Assembly: GCF_016097555.1 (NCBI RefSeq)
Contig: NC_054712.1
Location: 45,818,308 to 45,882,307 of the forward strand
Direction of reading: 5' to 3'
Length of the DNA stretch: 64,000 nucleotides
Origin: Gigantopelta aegis
Lineage: Eukaryota; Mollusca; Gastropoda; Neomphalida; Peltospiridae
Made by a program: the position numbers and the translations under genes. Of the stretch, positions 10,833 to 36,792 are shown piece after piece. Under the pieces are notes generated by a model. That model worked only from the letters and a program-made list of their open reading frames with translations. It searched no databases and had not been told where the DNA came from. Position 1 is the first letter of the stretch. Each line of letters starts with the position of its first letter.

Positions 10833-11135
10833 AGGAAGAAAGGAAATGTTTTATTTAACGACGCAGTCAACACATTTTATTTACGGTTATATGGCGTCAA
10901 ACATATGGTTAAGGACATGTGGAGAGGAAACCCGCTGTCGCCACTTCATGGACTACTCTTTTTCGATCTTTTATATGCACCATCCCACAGACAGGATAGT
11001 ACATACCACGGCCTTTGTTACACCAGTTGTGGAGCACTGGCCGGAACGAGAAATAGCCCAATGGGTCCACCGACGGGGATCGATCCTAGAACGACCGCGC
11101 ATTAAGCGAACGCTTTACCACTGGGTCCGAGATGC
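10833..11135 (-). mobile_element. SINE, head 1 + body B
   Basis: Nearly full copy: tail with TTTATTTAACGACGCAGTC, body B, core, and head 1 ending near TTTACCACTGGGTCCGAGAT. A short part of the body around 10915-10965 is missing. Confidence 0.85.
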
Positions 11136-11712
11136 ATGCTTGAAGTCTAATTATTCGGAATAGGAAGTAAATTCTTAAGCTTTGTGATAGCTGAGGAGAT
11201 ATATATATATATATTTTTTTAAATGACAATTGTTGTTTTTTCTTCACCAGCAGTGCAAATGGTTTAGCTGTAATGAGGCTTGGTATTCATACACCAGGTT
11301 TTTCTTGTGACAAAAGTGGGGTGTGCGATCATTTTGGGTAATTTTCAAACAAGCTGATTTGTGAAAAATTGTATAGATAAACCTTTATTTGATGTAAGTT
11401 TTCATAACTATATGCGTGATATCCACCAACGCCCGCTTGGGTGTGGTATGGCTGTGAACATTATCAAAAATGCACCCAAAATCATGCAGTTTGGACACAT
11501 TATGATGAAAGTAACCCAGATATTTAACTAAAAATATTTAAAAGGAGCCGTCTTTATAATTATGGCCCTTTTTATAATTTCCTTGAGACTAAAAATACCT
11601 GTATCTTTCTTTATTTTTAAACCATAGGTGGGCATTTGGGATGCCATGGGCTGGTATGCATACATCTCAGCTGAAGATTCACAAATAAACTGTGGTCTTC
11701 TATCTTTCGTTT

Positions 11713-11714
<2 letters not shown>
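11136..11714. other. Spacer, nothing recognised
   Basis: AT-rich; short AT run at 11199-11214. No gene, TIR or RNA seen. Confidence 0.4.
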
Positions 11715-11746
<32 letters not shown>

Positions 11747-11950
11747 TGAAAGAGGAAACCCGCTGTCGCCAGTTCATAGGCTACTCTTTTCGATTAGCAG
11801 CAAGGGATCTTTTATATGCACCATCCCACAGACAGGATAGTACATACCACGGCCTTTGTTACACTAGGTGCTGGAACGAGAAAAACCCCACCAATGGGAA
11901 TCGATTCTAGATCGACTAGCGCTGGACTACTGAGCTACGTTCCCCCCTCC
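11715..11950 (-). mobile_element. SINE 5' half with (CA)n at the break
   Basis: A CA run (11715-11742) leads straight into TATTGAAAGAGGAAACCC and the SINE core, ending in a head-1 remnant (CTGGACTACTGAGCTACGTT). The 3' tail is replaced by the CA repeat. Confidence 0.8.
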
Positions 11951-12284
11951 GCACAAGTTTAGGAGGCAATGTACATTGTATTTCTTTAACAAACAGACAG
12001 ACAAACTCAGTGGCTGGCTACCCCCACCCCCCCCCCCCCCCCCAATCGTCTAAACTGCCCATCCATACTTCAAAAACATATGGCCATACAAAACACGTAG
12101 TATAGTTAAGGTTTAAAGATACTTCCAGTGACCATCTTAAAATAGGTGGTCGGTAGCACAGGTACAATGAATTTCTTCTTATTGAGTGTTTTAGTAAGTT
12201 ACATGCCCTTTTTCAACAGGTGGCTGTATAACTGAGGTGGCAGAATGAATACGTTTGTCCCACCATGAAACTTGTTTTTAAAAG

Positions 12285-12425
12285 TTGTTTTCCATTATTA
12301 GCAAGGAATCTTTGATAAGCATTATACCACAGACAGGATAACACATACCACGGCCTTTGATATATGAGTCGTGGTGTACTAGCTGGAACGAGAAATAGCC
12401 CAACAGGGCTACGTCCTGCCCCATA
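12285..12425 (-). mobile_element. SINE core and partial head 1
   Basis: Core (CCACAGACAGGATAACACAT, then CGGCCTTTGATATATGAGTC) followed by GGGCTACGTCCTGCCCC. Both the tail and the middle of the head are missing. Confidence 0.75.
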
Positions 12426-12724
12426 ACACTGTAAGTATGTTACCAGAAAGGTGACAACGTCTGTACGCGTTCAGAACCAAGCTGCAACATAACAAGGCGA
12501 TTCAGCAAAAACACAACTTGGATCTATTAATAACATAGTCAAGCCAGAGCCGGACATATCAGGGGTGGGCATGCGAGGAGCAGTTATCCCCTGAAAATGT
12601 ACGAAAAAAAAGTGCGATTTTGTGTGTGGTTGAGAAGACCCGATACGTTAGTACTTTACAAGATTCTTCACACCTACCTCCCGCAAATCTAGGTATTTTA
12701 GGCGAAGCGCGGCTTTTGAACTCT

Positions 12725-13345
<621 letters not shown>

Positions 13346-13504
13346 AAAAATAATGAATGAACTCATCTTAATAATGTCCAATGTAAACAAGCGTTCGAGT
13401 GAAACTCAAACTACAAGCAGCTGATATTTATCAATAAAATAATCAAACTCTGACAATACAAAGAAAAAACACAAGATAGGTATTCATGTAAAAAAAATGA
13501 ATGT

Positions 13505-13667
13505 TTTATTAAAGATTATATAAATATATAAATTAAAATAAATAAATAGATCTAAATCAATGTAAAAGAAATTTAAAATATTGATCCAGAATTAAAAATC
13601 GTAATAAAAAGGTCTTGCACATTGCGTATATCATATTCTATTGCTGAATTTAAAACCTGATTTTATT
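13505..13667 (-). terminator. Candidate poly(A) signals of tubulin gene A
   Basis: On the minus strand AATAAA occurs at 13662-13667 and again at 13505-13510, about 160 and 320 nt past the stop codon of gene A. Which one is used cannot be told from sequence. Confidence 0.4.
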
Positions 13668-13827
13668 TATTTTTGGGGTGTTGGGGTAACCTATATTTTA
13701 AACGTTTGTTATGTTTATAAATGCATAGCATCTATTGACGTCATATTAATATGATGTTGACATAAAGATAATAGTACGCTGACGTCATGTTAATGTCAAA
13801 TGTCATTCTGGCAAGAGGTAGATTGGT

Positions 13828-18403
<4,576 letters not shown>

Positions 18404-18770
18404 TTTTACAGGAATATGGTTTAGCGTCAATAAGAAATGAAAACTGCGAGCTAAAATAGCCAACACCTCGATTTTTCTCTTATATTAACGTCTACTGTTA
18501 GCCGTAGCAACCGCCTAACAAACTGTTGAAACCTGATTGGCCCGCTAGATCACGTGACGTCGGGTATCCACAGGAGGGTCACAACGACCAAACAAGACGT
18601 TGAATCATTAATCACATTTGGCGGTAAAACACGACTGGGCTGCCACGAGCGAGGTTTGGTCCACACGGTTGCCATGCCTGCGGAACAACCTAACAGACGT
18701 TAATTGACTGTGACGTAATGTATTGACCATTGTTCTGACAGACAAACGAATTACGTCACCTTGTAGGACT
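18404..18770 (-). promoter_or_regulatory. Putative promoter of tubulin gene A
   Basis: Reading away from the start codon: a TATA-like TATAAGAG (18477-18484), an X-box-like GTTAGCCGTAGCAAC (18497-18511, right half a perfect AGCAAC), a CCAAT box (18536-18540) and an overlapping E-box/CRE CACGTGACGTC (18551-18561). A second X-box half, GTTGCCATG, is at 18668-18676, and two more CRE-like words are near 18710 and 18750. The spacing is sensible for a core promoter. The transcription start is not known. Confidence 0.45.
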
Positions 18771-19009
18771 CGTTTCTTGTCTTCTTTTTTGTCTGTTTCT
18801 GTTTCTGTTGTTTTCTTTGATTTACGTGTTCTTTTTTATTATTATTATTTTTTTATATATACACTATTATGCTATTTCAACGATGTTCAATAATGCCTGA
18901 GATACACTATCTTATTAGTTCTAAGGTTTAAGCTCGCTATCCTGGACATATAGGGTTACTTTCTTGTCTACCAGCCCACGACACTGTGACATTGGGATTC
19001 AAAGTAAAA

Positions 19010-19440
19010 GTTCGTTTTGTTTAACGACACCACTAGGACACATTGATTAATGAATCATCGGCTATCAGGCGCGGATCCAGGATTTTTAAATACGGGGGGG
19101 GGGGGCGAGGGCATGCTCCCCCGCGAAATTTTGAAATAAGTGCATTTTTGTGTAATTCCACTCTAGTGTATGCTATAGTTAAAAAAAAAAAAAAACTTGA
19201 CCCCAAAAATAGGGGGGGGGGGCATGCCCCTTGGGCCCCCCACTAAATCCGCGCCTGGCTATTGGATGTCAAACATTTGGCAATTCTGACACTTAGTCGT
19301 CAGAGAAAACCCACTACATTGTTCCATTAGCAGCGAGATCTTTTATAATATTATGCACTTCCCTAGTCAGGAAGCACATACCACGGGTTTTGAACAATTG
19401 TGGTGCACTGGTCGGAACGAGACCCCCACCCCCGCCCAAT
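19010..19440 (-). mobile_element. SINE, body A, carrying a nested small element
   Basis: Tail (GTTCGTTTTGTTTAACGACA) and body A (ATCATCGGCTAT...TGGATGTCAAACATTTGG) are split by the element at 19066-19257. The core follows to 19440; the tRNA-like head is largely lost. Confidence 0.85.
19066..19257. mobile_element. Small TIR element inside a SINE, 5-bp duplication
   Basis: 192 bp, ends CAGGCGCGGATCCAGG and (reverse complement) CAGGCGCGGATTTAGTGG. Flanked by GCTAT on both sides, and removing one copy restores the SINE sequence exactly. The interior has G runs and GGGCATGC-type C/G blocks. Confidence 0.85.
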
Positions 19441-19465
19441 CAGTGTATGTATGTATGTATGTATG

Positions 19466-19637
19466 CATGGGCGTATGGGGACTCTTTGATTTAGGGGGGC
19501 TGGAGGGGTTGATTTGCCCGAAATTTTACCCAGATAAAAACTGCCCGAATTTTCCCCACTGTTTTCTCACTGTTTTGCCCGAATTTGGGGGGGGAGGGGG
19601 GGGCAATTGCCCCCCCCCCCCGGGTCATACGCCCATG
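19466..19637. mobile_element. Small TIR element in a GTAT microsatellite
   Basis: Perfect 12-bp inverted ends CATGGGCGTATG / CATACGCCCATG. The interior has GCCCGAATTT repeats and long G and C tracts, and resembles the elements at 30563 and 36793. Confidence 0.75.
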
Positions 19638-19775
19638 TGTGTATGCGTATGTGCGTGTGTTTGTGTGCGCGTAATGAAATAGTTTATAAAATATATACTG
19701 TAGTACCATTATATATAATGGCGTAATGAAAGTACTGAGAATCAATGTGTTGAGTGTGTCGTTAAATAAAACATT
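19638..19775. repeat. Duplicate of intron-1 sequence plus SINE tail
   Basis: 19638-19745 repeats 16950-17058 almost base for base. A SINE tail (GTCGTTAAATAAAACATTTC) follows. A 30-bp C run lies just beyond, at 19877-19906. Confidence 0.75.
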
Positions 19776-19874
19776 TCTTTCTTTCCTTCTTGAATACTGG
19801 AAGTGTTCCTTTTAATAATTACACTCAGACCTTGAAAAATCCTATATCCGCCCTCTCGGTAGAACACTGACATG

Positions 19875-19916
<42 letters not shown>

Positions 19917-19974
19917 GAAAAGAAAAAAAAACCCACCCCAAAAACCCCCACCACTCGTGCACATGATGTATTAA

Positions 19975-20237
19975 TGATCGGCTATTGGATGCCAAACATT
20001 TGGTAATTTTGACATAGCTTTAGAGAGGAAACCCACGACATTTTTCCATTAGTAGTAAGAGATCTTTTATATGCACCATTCCACTGACATGACAGCACAT
20101 ACCACGGCCTTTGATATAGCAGTCGTGGTGCACTGGCTGGAACGAGAAATATCCCAATGGGCCCACCAACGGAGATCGATCCTAAATCGACGGGACAGCA
20201 GGGGAGCACTTTACCACTGGACTACGTCCAGCCCCAC
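19975..20237 (-). mobile_element. SINE, head 1 + body A
   Basis: Body A (GATCGGCTATTGGATGCCAA), shared core and head 1 ending TTTACCACTGGACTACGTCC. The extreme tail is missing. Confidence 0.85.
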
Positions 20238-20343
20238 ACTCACATGCGGTGCGATCCATGCGTCGTAGGAGTTTTTTTGTTCTCTACCCCCATGATCCGC
20301 AGCTGGTACCTGGAAGGCTGTGGTATGTGCTGTCCTGTCTACG

Positions 20344-20510
<167 letters not shown>

Positions 20511-20674
20511 TGTGACAGAAACTTGTTTATTTTTATATTTGTTTATTTTTATTGTATGTAAGGTTAAACACCCATATATAAAAGTACAAATATATTGACA
20601 TTTCTGAAGTTTGCCAGCTGTTCGGAAGAGAAAAACAAATATGTACATAAAAAAAAAGAGAAAGAAAAAAAGAA

Positions 20675-20790
20675 GTAAAAGTTTATTTTGTTTAACGACA
20701 CTACTAGAGCAGATTGATTTATTAATCATCGGCTATTGGATGTCACACATTTGGTAATTTTGACATATAGTCTATTTGGCAACAGAAATA
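20675..20790 (-). mobile_element. SINE 3' end, body A
   Basis: AAAAGTTTATTTTGTTTAAC through ATCATCGGCTATTGGATGTC to GACATATAGTCT; the core and head are absent. Confidence 0.8.
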
Positions 20791-21017
20791 TTTTGGAATC
20801 TTTTTAATTCATCCAGAATTAATTGTAAAGTTTTTTAAAACACTTTGACTTTTATACGAAGTTTTAGTCACACCTCTTTTTCCCCCACGACTTTTTATAT
20901 TTTCCTGTCGTCCCATAACACGACTGGTAGATAGTGTGTGTGCCCTTCCCATGTGGGTGTCCCCTCGGTGTGAAATCTTGGTTATTCGAATGTCCCCGAG
21001 TATAAATTCCAACCAGT

Positions 21018-21340
21018 GGACCACAACTGATCAAAGACCTTGGTATGTGCTTTCCTGCTTGTGGGAAATTGCATATAAAAGATCCCTAGCTGTATTAGGA
21101 AAAATGTAGCGGGGTTTCGTCGGATAACTACGTGTCAGAATTACCAGCTGCTTGACATCCAATAGCCGATGATTAATTAATCAATTATGTCACATGCTGT
21201 ATATCGATCCATGTACCCAATAGTGCAATCTACAATACATTACTCTTCCAAATGTATAATAAACTTTAGTCACGGCCAATGTATTAAATTTAATTAATTA
21301 ATCAATGTGCTCTAGTGGTGTTGTAAAACAATTGTTTTCT
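21018..21340 (+). mobile_element. SINE core + body A with a nested 105-bp insert
   Basis: Core (GGTATGTGCTTTCCTGCTTG), body A (TGACATCCAATAGCCGATGA) and tail (CAATGTGCTCTAGTGGTGTT). The TTAATTAATCAAT stretch of body A appears on both sides of the insert at 21183-21288. Confidence 0.85.
21183..21288 (+). mobile_element. Short retroposon-like insert
   Basis: About 105 bp beginning TATGTCACATGCTGTATATC and ending GGCCAATGTATTAAATT, flanked by a duplicated TTAATTAATCAAT. Nearly the same sequence occurs at 23350-23455 inside another repeat. Confidence 0.65.
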
Positions 21341-21842
21341 ACCCCGGTATAATGTCAATGCGCATACCAGTCTAGCACGAAGTGATACACTGTTTCTAAC
21401 CTCTGCACGACTCTAAAGAATGTCATAACGTGTACTAGTCTATCACCCTTCAGCCGAGTCCTTTATATTGATACTACCGGCATTGTTCGGTCGAGCGGTG
21501 GACACTGGGCGTGCCATTCTCTGTACACAAAGCTTAAACGTCAAACAACTCTGAAATCCACGAAGTGTTGGACTTCCAACAAGCCTGGCAACCAGTAAAT
21601 AACGAACCTGAATGCGACTTAGTAAGATGTAACACGTACATATCCCTGTCGAATGTTGTTAACGAGGTATTGGAAATAGATATACGTGTACGAGGTTTCT
21701 TTACTAACTAATAACAAAGGACACTCGTTGTAGTTTTTAACCTGGCGTAAACAGAACATTAAACAAATATTTCAATACTTTAAACACTGTTCTCCAACAC
21801 GTATTGCTTATAAATAGTTAATTCATAATTCCAACATTGAAA
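21341..21842. other. Spacer, nothing recognised
   Basis: AT-rich sequence between a SINE and a TTAA-type element. No gene seen. Confidence 0.35.
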
Positions 21843-22234
21843 TTAAAGGGACATTCCTGAGTTTGCTGCATTGTAAGATGTTTCCGACTAATACAATATT
21901 GCTACGATTAATCTTACACTTTAAACATGTTTTCTTGTTTAGAATGTCAGTGTCTGTATATGCAATATGTTTCTGGTCGTCTTAATATTTGTAAGAAACC
22001 CAAACTGGATTTTGTCTTCAAATAATTTCGTACGTACGAAAAAACAATATTTTAGGAAATTAAATGAAATTTAACCTGGTACAAATACTAGAACGACCAG
22101 AAACACGTTTAATATACAGCCACTAATATTTCATGCAGAAAAATATACTTAATATGTAACTGCATTCGTTAAAAAAGTCTCTATTGGTCGATAACATCTT
22201 AAAAACTGCAGCAAACTCAGGAATGTCCCTTTAA
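21843..22234. mobile_element. TTAA-flanked small TIR element
   Basis: About 390 bp with perfect 28-bp inverted ends that begin AGGGACATTCCTGAGTTTG. TTAA flanks both sides, as expected for piggyBac- or Kolobok-type insertion. There is no transposase frame, so it is non-autonomous. Confidence 0.85.
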
Positions 22235-23157
22235 GCCTTAGGCAAAGATATATGCCACTAGTGTCTCCGCAAGTACTCGAGTACTCGGGAACGGGCTGAC
22301 TCTAGCAAGACTTGAGTCCGTTCACAGGACTCGAGTGCCCGTAGAAGGTGGAATATAATAATCTACTATAATACAACGGACAATGTAAGACAGTAATTTC
22401 AGCAGTAAATAATCAATGATATAAGTTACACAATAATTATATGATCATGCGCTAGTTTCTCTTTTCAAACTGGCCGTCCGTCCTTCACAACATATCAAGC
22501 GGTTTTTAAATGCAATACAATGGCATGTTTAACATCCATGTTCAGCGCTGGAATTAACATGCATAATGCTGTTTTACTTTATTCCTTAGTCTCATCATCA
22601 TCTAGTGTAAGTGTCGGGTACTCGGGTCCGGGTCGAGTTTCACCGTTGAGTACTCGAGTTTATATGCAACGTCTCGCAGTCATGATAATAAATATCACGG
22701 CCTTTTCTAACCCAGTTGTGGGCCACTGGCTGGAACGAGAAATAGCCAAATGGACCCACCGACCGGGATCGATCCTAAACCGATTGCGCATCAAGCGTGT
22801 GCTTTACTACTGGGCTACGTTCCTCCATTTGGGCTTGACAATGACATACGTCACCGGGAACAATATTAACCACTGATGTATAAATATTTAATATTAGACA
22901 AACACATTTTACACTGATTACCTAATACAGACTCGCTGCGTGTACACACTTTAACAGCTTCACTTGAATACTACAACAACGCGAATCCCTAAAGCCGACG
23001 GCACACGATACGAGTGTATCGTTCGAGTATAGCAGATTGTGACAAGAGATTACAATTCCATCGGTTGCTATGCAATCGGCTATTCTCCTGTGAAGAACTC
23101 GTATCGTGTTTCATCGCCTTAATTCCCAGAGGCGGAATGCAACTCGGTGGTAAGAGG
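22235..23157. other. Spacer with SINE half and palindromic element
   Basis: 22680-22830 is the core-plus-head-1 half of a minus-strand SINE. 22993-23120 has inverted ends ACACGATACGAGT / ACTCGTATCGTGT. ACTCGAGTACTCGGG-like words near 22276 and 22620 hint at one more element. No gene seen. Confidence 0.5.
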
Positions 23158-23860
23158 TTGTACTATACCAAATAGATTTCCATAGGCGACAAAGTTAACG
23201 TTTGTGGTTTAAAATATAGTAGTGTTGGTATAAAGTGCTCCTACTGACACATACTGGCGTACACGTCTATTTATTCACCTCGATGCGACGGATAAAACGT
23301 GTGCGTGAAAATACGCTGTAGTGCTACAAGTTCGTGCAGTTAGTGTACATTATGTCACATGCTGTATATCGATCCATGTACCCAATAGTGCAATCTACAA
23401 TTTATTACTCTTCCAAATGTATAATAGACTTTAGTCACGGCCAAATGTATTAAAATAGTAAATATAAAACTATATACATACATACCCCCCCCCCCTAATA
23501 AACCCTCTACCACAAAATTACTATATGCAATATATCAACCAAACTATGACCCATAAATATCAGTACTACAACCTCTCCCTCAAAGTATTAACTGAAGAAA
23601 ATGGTAACTTTCCGGGCTCATTTTCGATACAACTGAATGTTTTTAATTTTACCACACCTACAAATTGTAGTAACGTTTTTTAACCAGGTACCCCAGACAT
23701 GTTTCAAGCACAAGGTTTCTTAACACAGTGGTACTAGTTGAAATAAAAGTACATACATTTATTGCCCAGATGAACGTTTTTGTTGTTGATAACAAACTAA
23801 TATTTATTACCAATGGCAGTCCCTGTGGTATTAACTACTCTATGAAATGTTATTTAGTTT
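23158..23860 (+). repeat. Dispersed repeat, copy 2, with an insert
   Basis: Matches 7975-8375 in order, but about 280 bp (about 23226-23510) is inserted. That insert includes the 105-bp sequence also seen at 21183-21288. Confidence 0.8.
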
Positions 23861-24129
23861 AGTAATACCTATAGGATCGTCTTTCTCCCAACCCAACCAG
23901 TGCCCCATGAATGGTAAATAAAAAACCGTGGTATGTGCTTTAGTGTCTGGGAAACAAATTCATATAAAAGATCCCTTACTGTCGTTCTTTTCTGCAAAAT
24001 TAGCATATATGACGGCAGCAGGTGTCCTCCAATACATTCGACAAAATGTCGAAAACAAAACGGATGTTAAACCCCAAATAATAAGTGGCATTGTAAAAAG
24101 GGCCGGCATTCTTTCAGTACGTTAAACAT

Positions 24130-24412
24130 TTGCTGGTGCGCGGTCGGTCTGGGATCGATCCCCGTCTGTGGGCCCTTTGGATTATTTCTTGTCCAAGCCA
24201 GTGCAAAACGACTTGTATATCAAAGGCCGTGGAATGTGCTATTCTGTCTGTGGGATGGTGCATATAAAAGAACCCTTGGGACTAATGGAACAATGTAGCA
24301 GGTTTCCTTTAAGACTGTCAAATTACCAAATGTTTGACATCCAAAAGCCGATTATTAATAAATCAATGTGCTCTTGTTGTGTCGTTAAACAAAGCAACCA
24401 AACTTAAAAAAA
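24130..24412 (+). mobile_element. SINE, head 1 (partial) + body A
   Basis: Head-1 end (GCGCGGTCGGTCTGGGATCG), core and body A (TTTGACATCCAAAAGCCGAT), ending GTCGTTAAACAAAGC. Confidence 0.85.
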
Positions 24413-24530
24413 CATTTGCTGAGATGTTGAACAAACTCCTCTTTCCTTTTTGTACAGTGCACCCAGTAATACACAAGTCAAGTTCAAACAAAAGACTCAA
24501 ACATACACAATTCAGAATCACAGTGATGTA

Positions 24531-24536
24531 TTTATT
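24531..24536 (-). terminator. Candidate poly(A) signal downstream of fragment B
   Basis: AATAAA on the minus strand about 320 nt past the stop codon of the tubulin fragment. It suggests that the original 3' UTR survives. Confidence 0.35.
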
Positions 24537-24627
24537 GACCAAAGTTTTCGTACAATTAACAAATTTTGTAAATATTAATAGTAACATAGTAAATAGTTAC
24601 AGCTGTAAGGCTAGGACTAATATTCCA

Positions 24628-24749
24628 GGGTCCGTGCTTATAAAACTTAAAGTCTATACTTCAATAAAGTCCAGACTTTAACGTGATGTTATTTGAATGG
24701 CGTTGCAATGACGTTAAAGTCTAAACTTAAGGCTTATAAGCACGGGGCC
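24628..24749. mobile_element. Palindromic small element in 3' flank of fragment B
   Basis: The ends GGGTCCGTGCTTATAAAAC and (reverse complement) TGGCCCCGTGCTTATAAGCC form long imperfect inverted repeats with AAAGTCTA/TAGACTTT further in. Same family as 6883-8967. Confidence 0.7.
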
Positions 24750-24854
24750 AGAAAGTCAAAATAAATATTTAAAAGTTTAACATTATTCAAAATAATAATT
24801 CATAAATTAATCTCAGTCTTTAGTACTCAGGCGAGCCGCTGTTTAAGAACTGAT

Positions 24855-25522
<668 letters not shown>

Positions 25523-25553
25523 TTATTCCTCCTGCACCGCCCCGTAGGAGGAA

Positions 25554-25851
25554 AAAGTTTGTTTTGTTTAATGACACCACTGGAGCACATTGATTAATTA
25601 ATCATCGGCTATTGGATGTCAAACATTTGGTCATTCTTACTCATACTCAACAGAAGAAACCCGATACATTTTTCTAATGGAGCAAGGGGTCTTTTATACT
25701 TTCCCACAGACATGAAAACACATACCACGGCCTTTGACCAGCTGTGGTGCACAGGTTGGAACGAGAAAAAACCCAATCAGTTGAACGGATTCACTAAGAT
25801 GGTTCGATCCTGCGACGCAAGCGCTCAAAAGACAGAGCTAAATCCCGCCCG
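25554..25851 (-). mobile_element. SINE, body A, with 13-bp target duplication
   Basis: Complete tail and body A plus core. Flanked by CCCGTAGGAGGAA at 25541-25553 and 25852-25864. Confidence 0.85.
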
Positions 25852-27499
25852 CCCGTAGGAGGAATGCCACTCCCAAAACTAATTTTTAAATCCCAAACGA
25901 AATCCGTTATTTATACGAAGCATACGTTAAATTATATTCTTCTGCATGTTGCATCATGGTATGTTAATTTTTTTTTTTTTTTTTTAAGTAAACCAGGGCA
26001 ACAGCATATAAATCAAATATAAAAATGGACAAAATGAACATGCATTTACAGCTAGCATTGTCAGATCCATCTAGAAATAGTGTCCGTACTGTATCTAGTG
26101 CTTAAGACTATAGAAATTTTCTCCAATCATATGCTGACCATTTCAAATAAGGGTCTGCGTTTAGCCCCGTCCTAAAAGTGTGTATTGCAAATAATTTGTC
26201 ACCCTTGTAAGAAATGGCTCATTCTGTGTACCAATATCCTTTGATACGATCCAAACCATTGATACAATAAAATACACCATAATTTATTCGTGGCCATTAC
26301 ACAACAGCCGTATCACAATCAATCTCTGCACAAGACGGATGAAAAGAATCACTGCCATATGATTTCTGTATATGCCTGCCGAACCCAAGAATGACGCATC
26401 ACTGACTTTGCCCTAGGACTACCACTCCCAGGCCGACATATCATTCATATTTTGTTTAATGGAAGATTGCCACTTCACGATGACATCCGTACTTTGCCTA
26501 TAGGAAGACTGCCACTCCCAAAACTGTTTTCACAAATCTAAAGTTACTCAAGAAAAACCCCAGTGGATATATACTGAACATCATATGAAACAAATATTTA
26601 TTTAGGTTTTATAAAATTTATTTAAATTATTCAAGTTCAGTCCCGTTTGTTTATTAAATAATATGAATGTGTTGTGAATACCTTATACCGAAGTGATCTT
26701 TCATGGAAAAAAAAGAAGAAAAAGTTTTTGACCAAGTTATATTAAAATATTTGCATATCTTGTTCTGTATATGTTACAGTCAATCTGTGAAATCAGTCAT
26801 TACGCGTAATGCCTAAAAAAATCAGTCACTTCGCGAAGTTCCTGTGACCACCAGGCAATACGCGAAATGACTGAAAATCCCAGGCATTACACGAAATGAC
26901 TGAACATCATGACCAGACATGACACAGAATGACTAAAGTGATTCACGTCTTATTACCGACACTTGTATACAGGCTTTTGGTCTTAAAAGTTGATAAAATA
27001 ATATTTTAAGAACAAACAAGAAAATGACTGAAAATAATACCACCACACCACACAACGAGAAATTGTCCATTAAACTTGAATTGCAGAAATCGCAATTTGC
27101 AAATCTGGCTAGTGCAAGAGCTAGCCCTGTCTGTATATATAAAGACGTGTGAATGCGAGCGCACGTGAATCTCTTGTATAGAAATATCAAACTCGTCTAA
27201 TTAAAATACAACTAAACAAAGAATTGCACTGTAAAAACATTTTACTGGCCGCTTATTGTTTTTTTTAAATATTTGGTCTGACTAGATATGGTTTTGTGTA
27301 CGTTCATTGAACATGTTGATAGTAAAAGATACAAGAAAACACAGAAATGTGACAGAGCAATACCACCGAGTACCATCGTGTATAAATAGCTACTATATGA
27401 AGCATCGAATTGTTACAAGACACGAAAATATTCATTGGCGTTATAGTTTTGTTTCCGTGTACAACATTTGGCAATGTTCACCATTCACTGAGTTGCAAC
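25852..27499. other. Spacer between fragment B and gene C
   Basis: No tubulin exon and no other gene seen. TGCCACTCCCAAAACT repeats at about 25867 and 26509. A group of CGCG-centred palindromes lies at 26798-26935, including the perfect CATTACGCGTAATG. Confidence 0.6.
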
Positions 27500-34998
<7,499 letters not shown>

Positions 34999-35160
34999 GT
35001 TGAATTCAGACAAAGTTGAATTGCAGACGAGAAAGAGGCGTTACTGTCTGTTTCTCTATTGAGCGAGTTGTGGTGAGCGCATCTTCCCAACGGCTACTTT
35101 TCTCCTCATCGGCGCAGTAAACAGAATGCTCGGCTTTTCATTGGTTGCAGGTTACAAACA
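34999..35160 (-). promoter_or_regulatory. Putative 5' UTR and promoter of gene C
   Basis: The 5' UTR ends GAATTCAAC before the ATG, as in gene D. A CCAAT box (complement at 35140-35144) sits about 140 nt upstream. No clear TATA box. Confidence 0.35.
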
Positions 35161-35249
35161 GCTGTTGTCTGATGTTTTGCTGACTAAATTTAATGTTTAC
35201 TGTATTCCTGTTAGCAATAGCCATATATGTGGGTGATTGGAGGGGGGGG

Positions 35250-35823
<574 letters not shown>

Positions 35824-35984
35824 ATTTTTGTCTGTCAGTCTCTTTCCCTCCCTCTTTCTCTTTTTCGTTCTGTCTCTCTACATCTGCACGATCGCGCGTG
35901 CGCACATAGATATACTGCGTCATTCAGACCTCTAGTAATTTAACTGATCACAAATACAGTATAGTGAAACCGAAATAAAGTTGG

Positions 35985-36520
35985 TTTCTTTTGTTTAACA
36001 ACACCACTAGAGCTCATTGAAGGAAGGAAATGTTTTATTTAACGACGCACTGAACACATTTTATTTACGGTTATATGGCGTCGAACAGAGCACATTGATT
36101 TATTGATCATCGGCTATTTGGTTATTCTGACATAGTCTTGGAGACAAAACCAGCAAATTTTTTCATTTAGTAGCAAGGTATCTTTTATATGCACCACCCC
36201 ACAGACAGCATGGCACATACCACAGGCTTTGATAATACTAGTCGCGGTGTACCTGCTCAGGGCCGTAGCTAGGATTTTTTGTTGGGGTGAGGGATGGGGG
36301 TAGGGGCAACTGAGTAGTTAATAGTCTAAAACTCCTTTTCTTTAAGTTTCTATAATGCTTTCGGGGGGGGGGGGGGCATGTGCCCCCCCCCTTGCCCCCA
36401 TGCTAGCTACGGCCCTGCTGCTGGAACGAGAAATAGCTCAATGGGCCCACCGACGGGGATGGATCCTAGACCGACCGCGCATCAGACGAGCGCTTTACCA
36501 CTAGGCTACGTCCCGCCCCT
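35985..36520 (-). mobile_element. SINE, head 1 + body A, with two nested inserts
   Basis: Tail and body A are broken by a body-B SINE tail (about 36020-36086), and the core by the TIR element at 36258-36417. Head 1 ends GCGCTTTACCACTAGGCTAC. Confidence 0.85.
36258..36417. mobile_element. Small TIR element inside a SINE, 5-bp duplication
   Basis: 160 bp, ends CAGGGCCGTAGCTAGG and (reverse complement) CAGGGCCGTAGCTAGC. CTGCT is duplicated on both sides. The interior has a G run joined to a C-rich block. Confidence 0.9.
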
Positions 36521-36792
36521 TTTACGTGATATATGAAATCAGCAGGTGTATAGTTTACTGTGGGTTCACAATCCCAGTATAGGCTCCATCGCAGTGTGAA
36601 GGAAAACGGAAACGGAAACTGTTTAACAGGCACCTCAACATATTTAAGACTACAGCTGTTTGGTTATTTCAAACATTCGGTCAACAAAGTAGGAGACTAA
36701 ACTCGCTACTGCAACAATCTAAGCCTACCAAATGCAAAGGATCCTTACTATATACTTTTCTCATTAACAGGGCAACACATACCATGACCATT

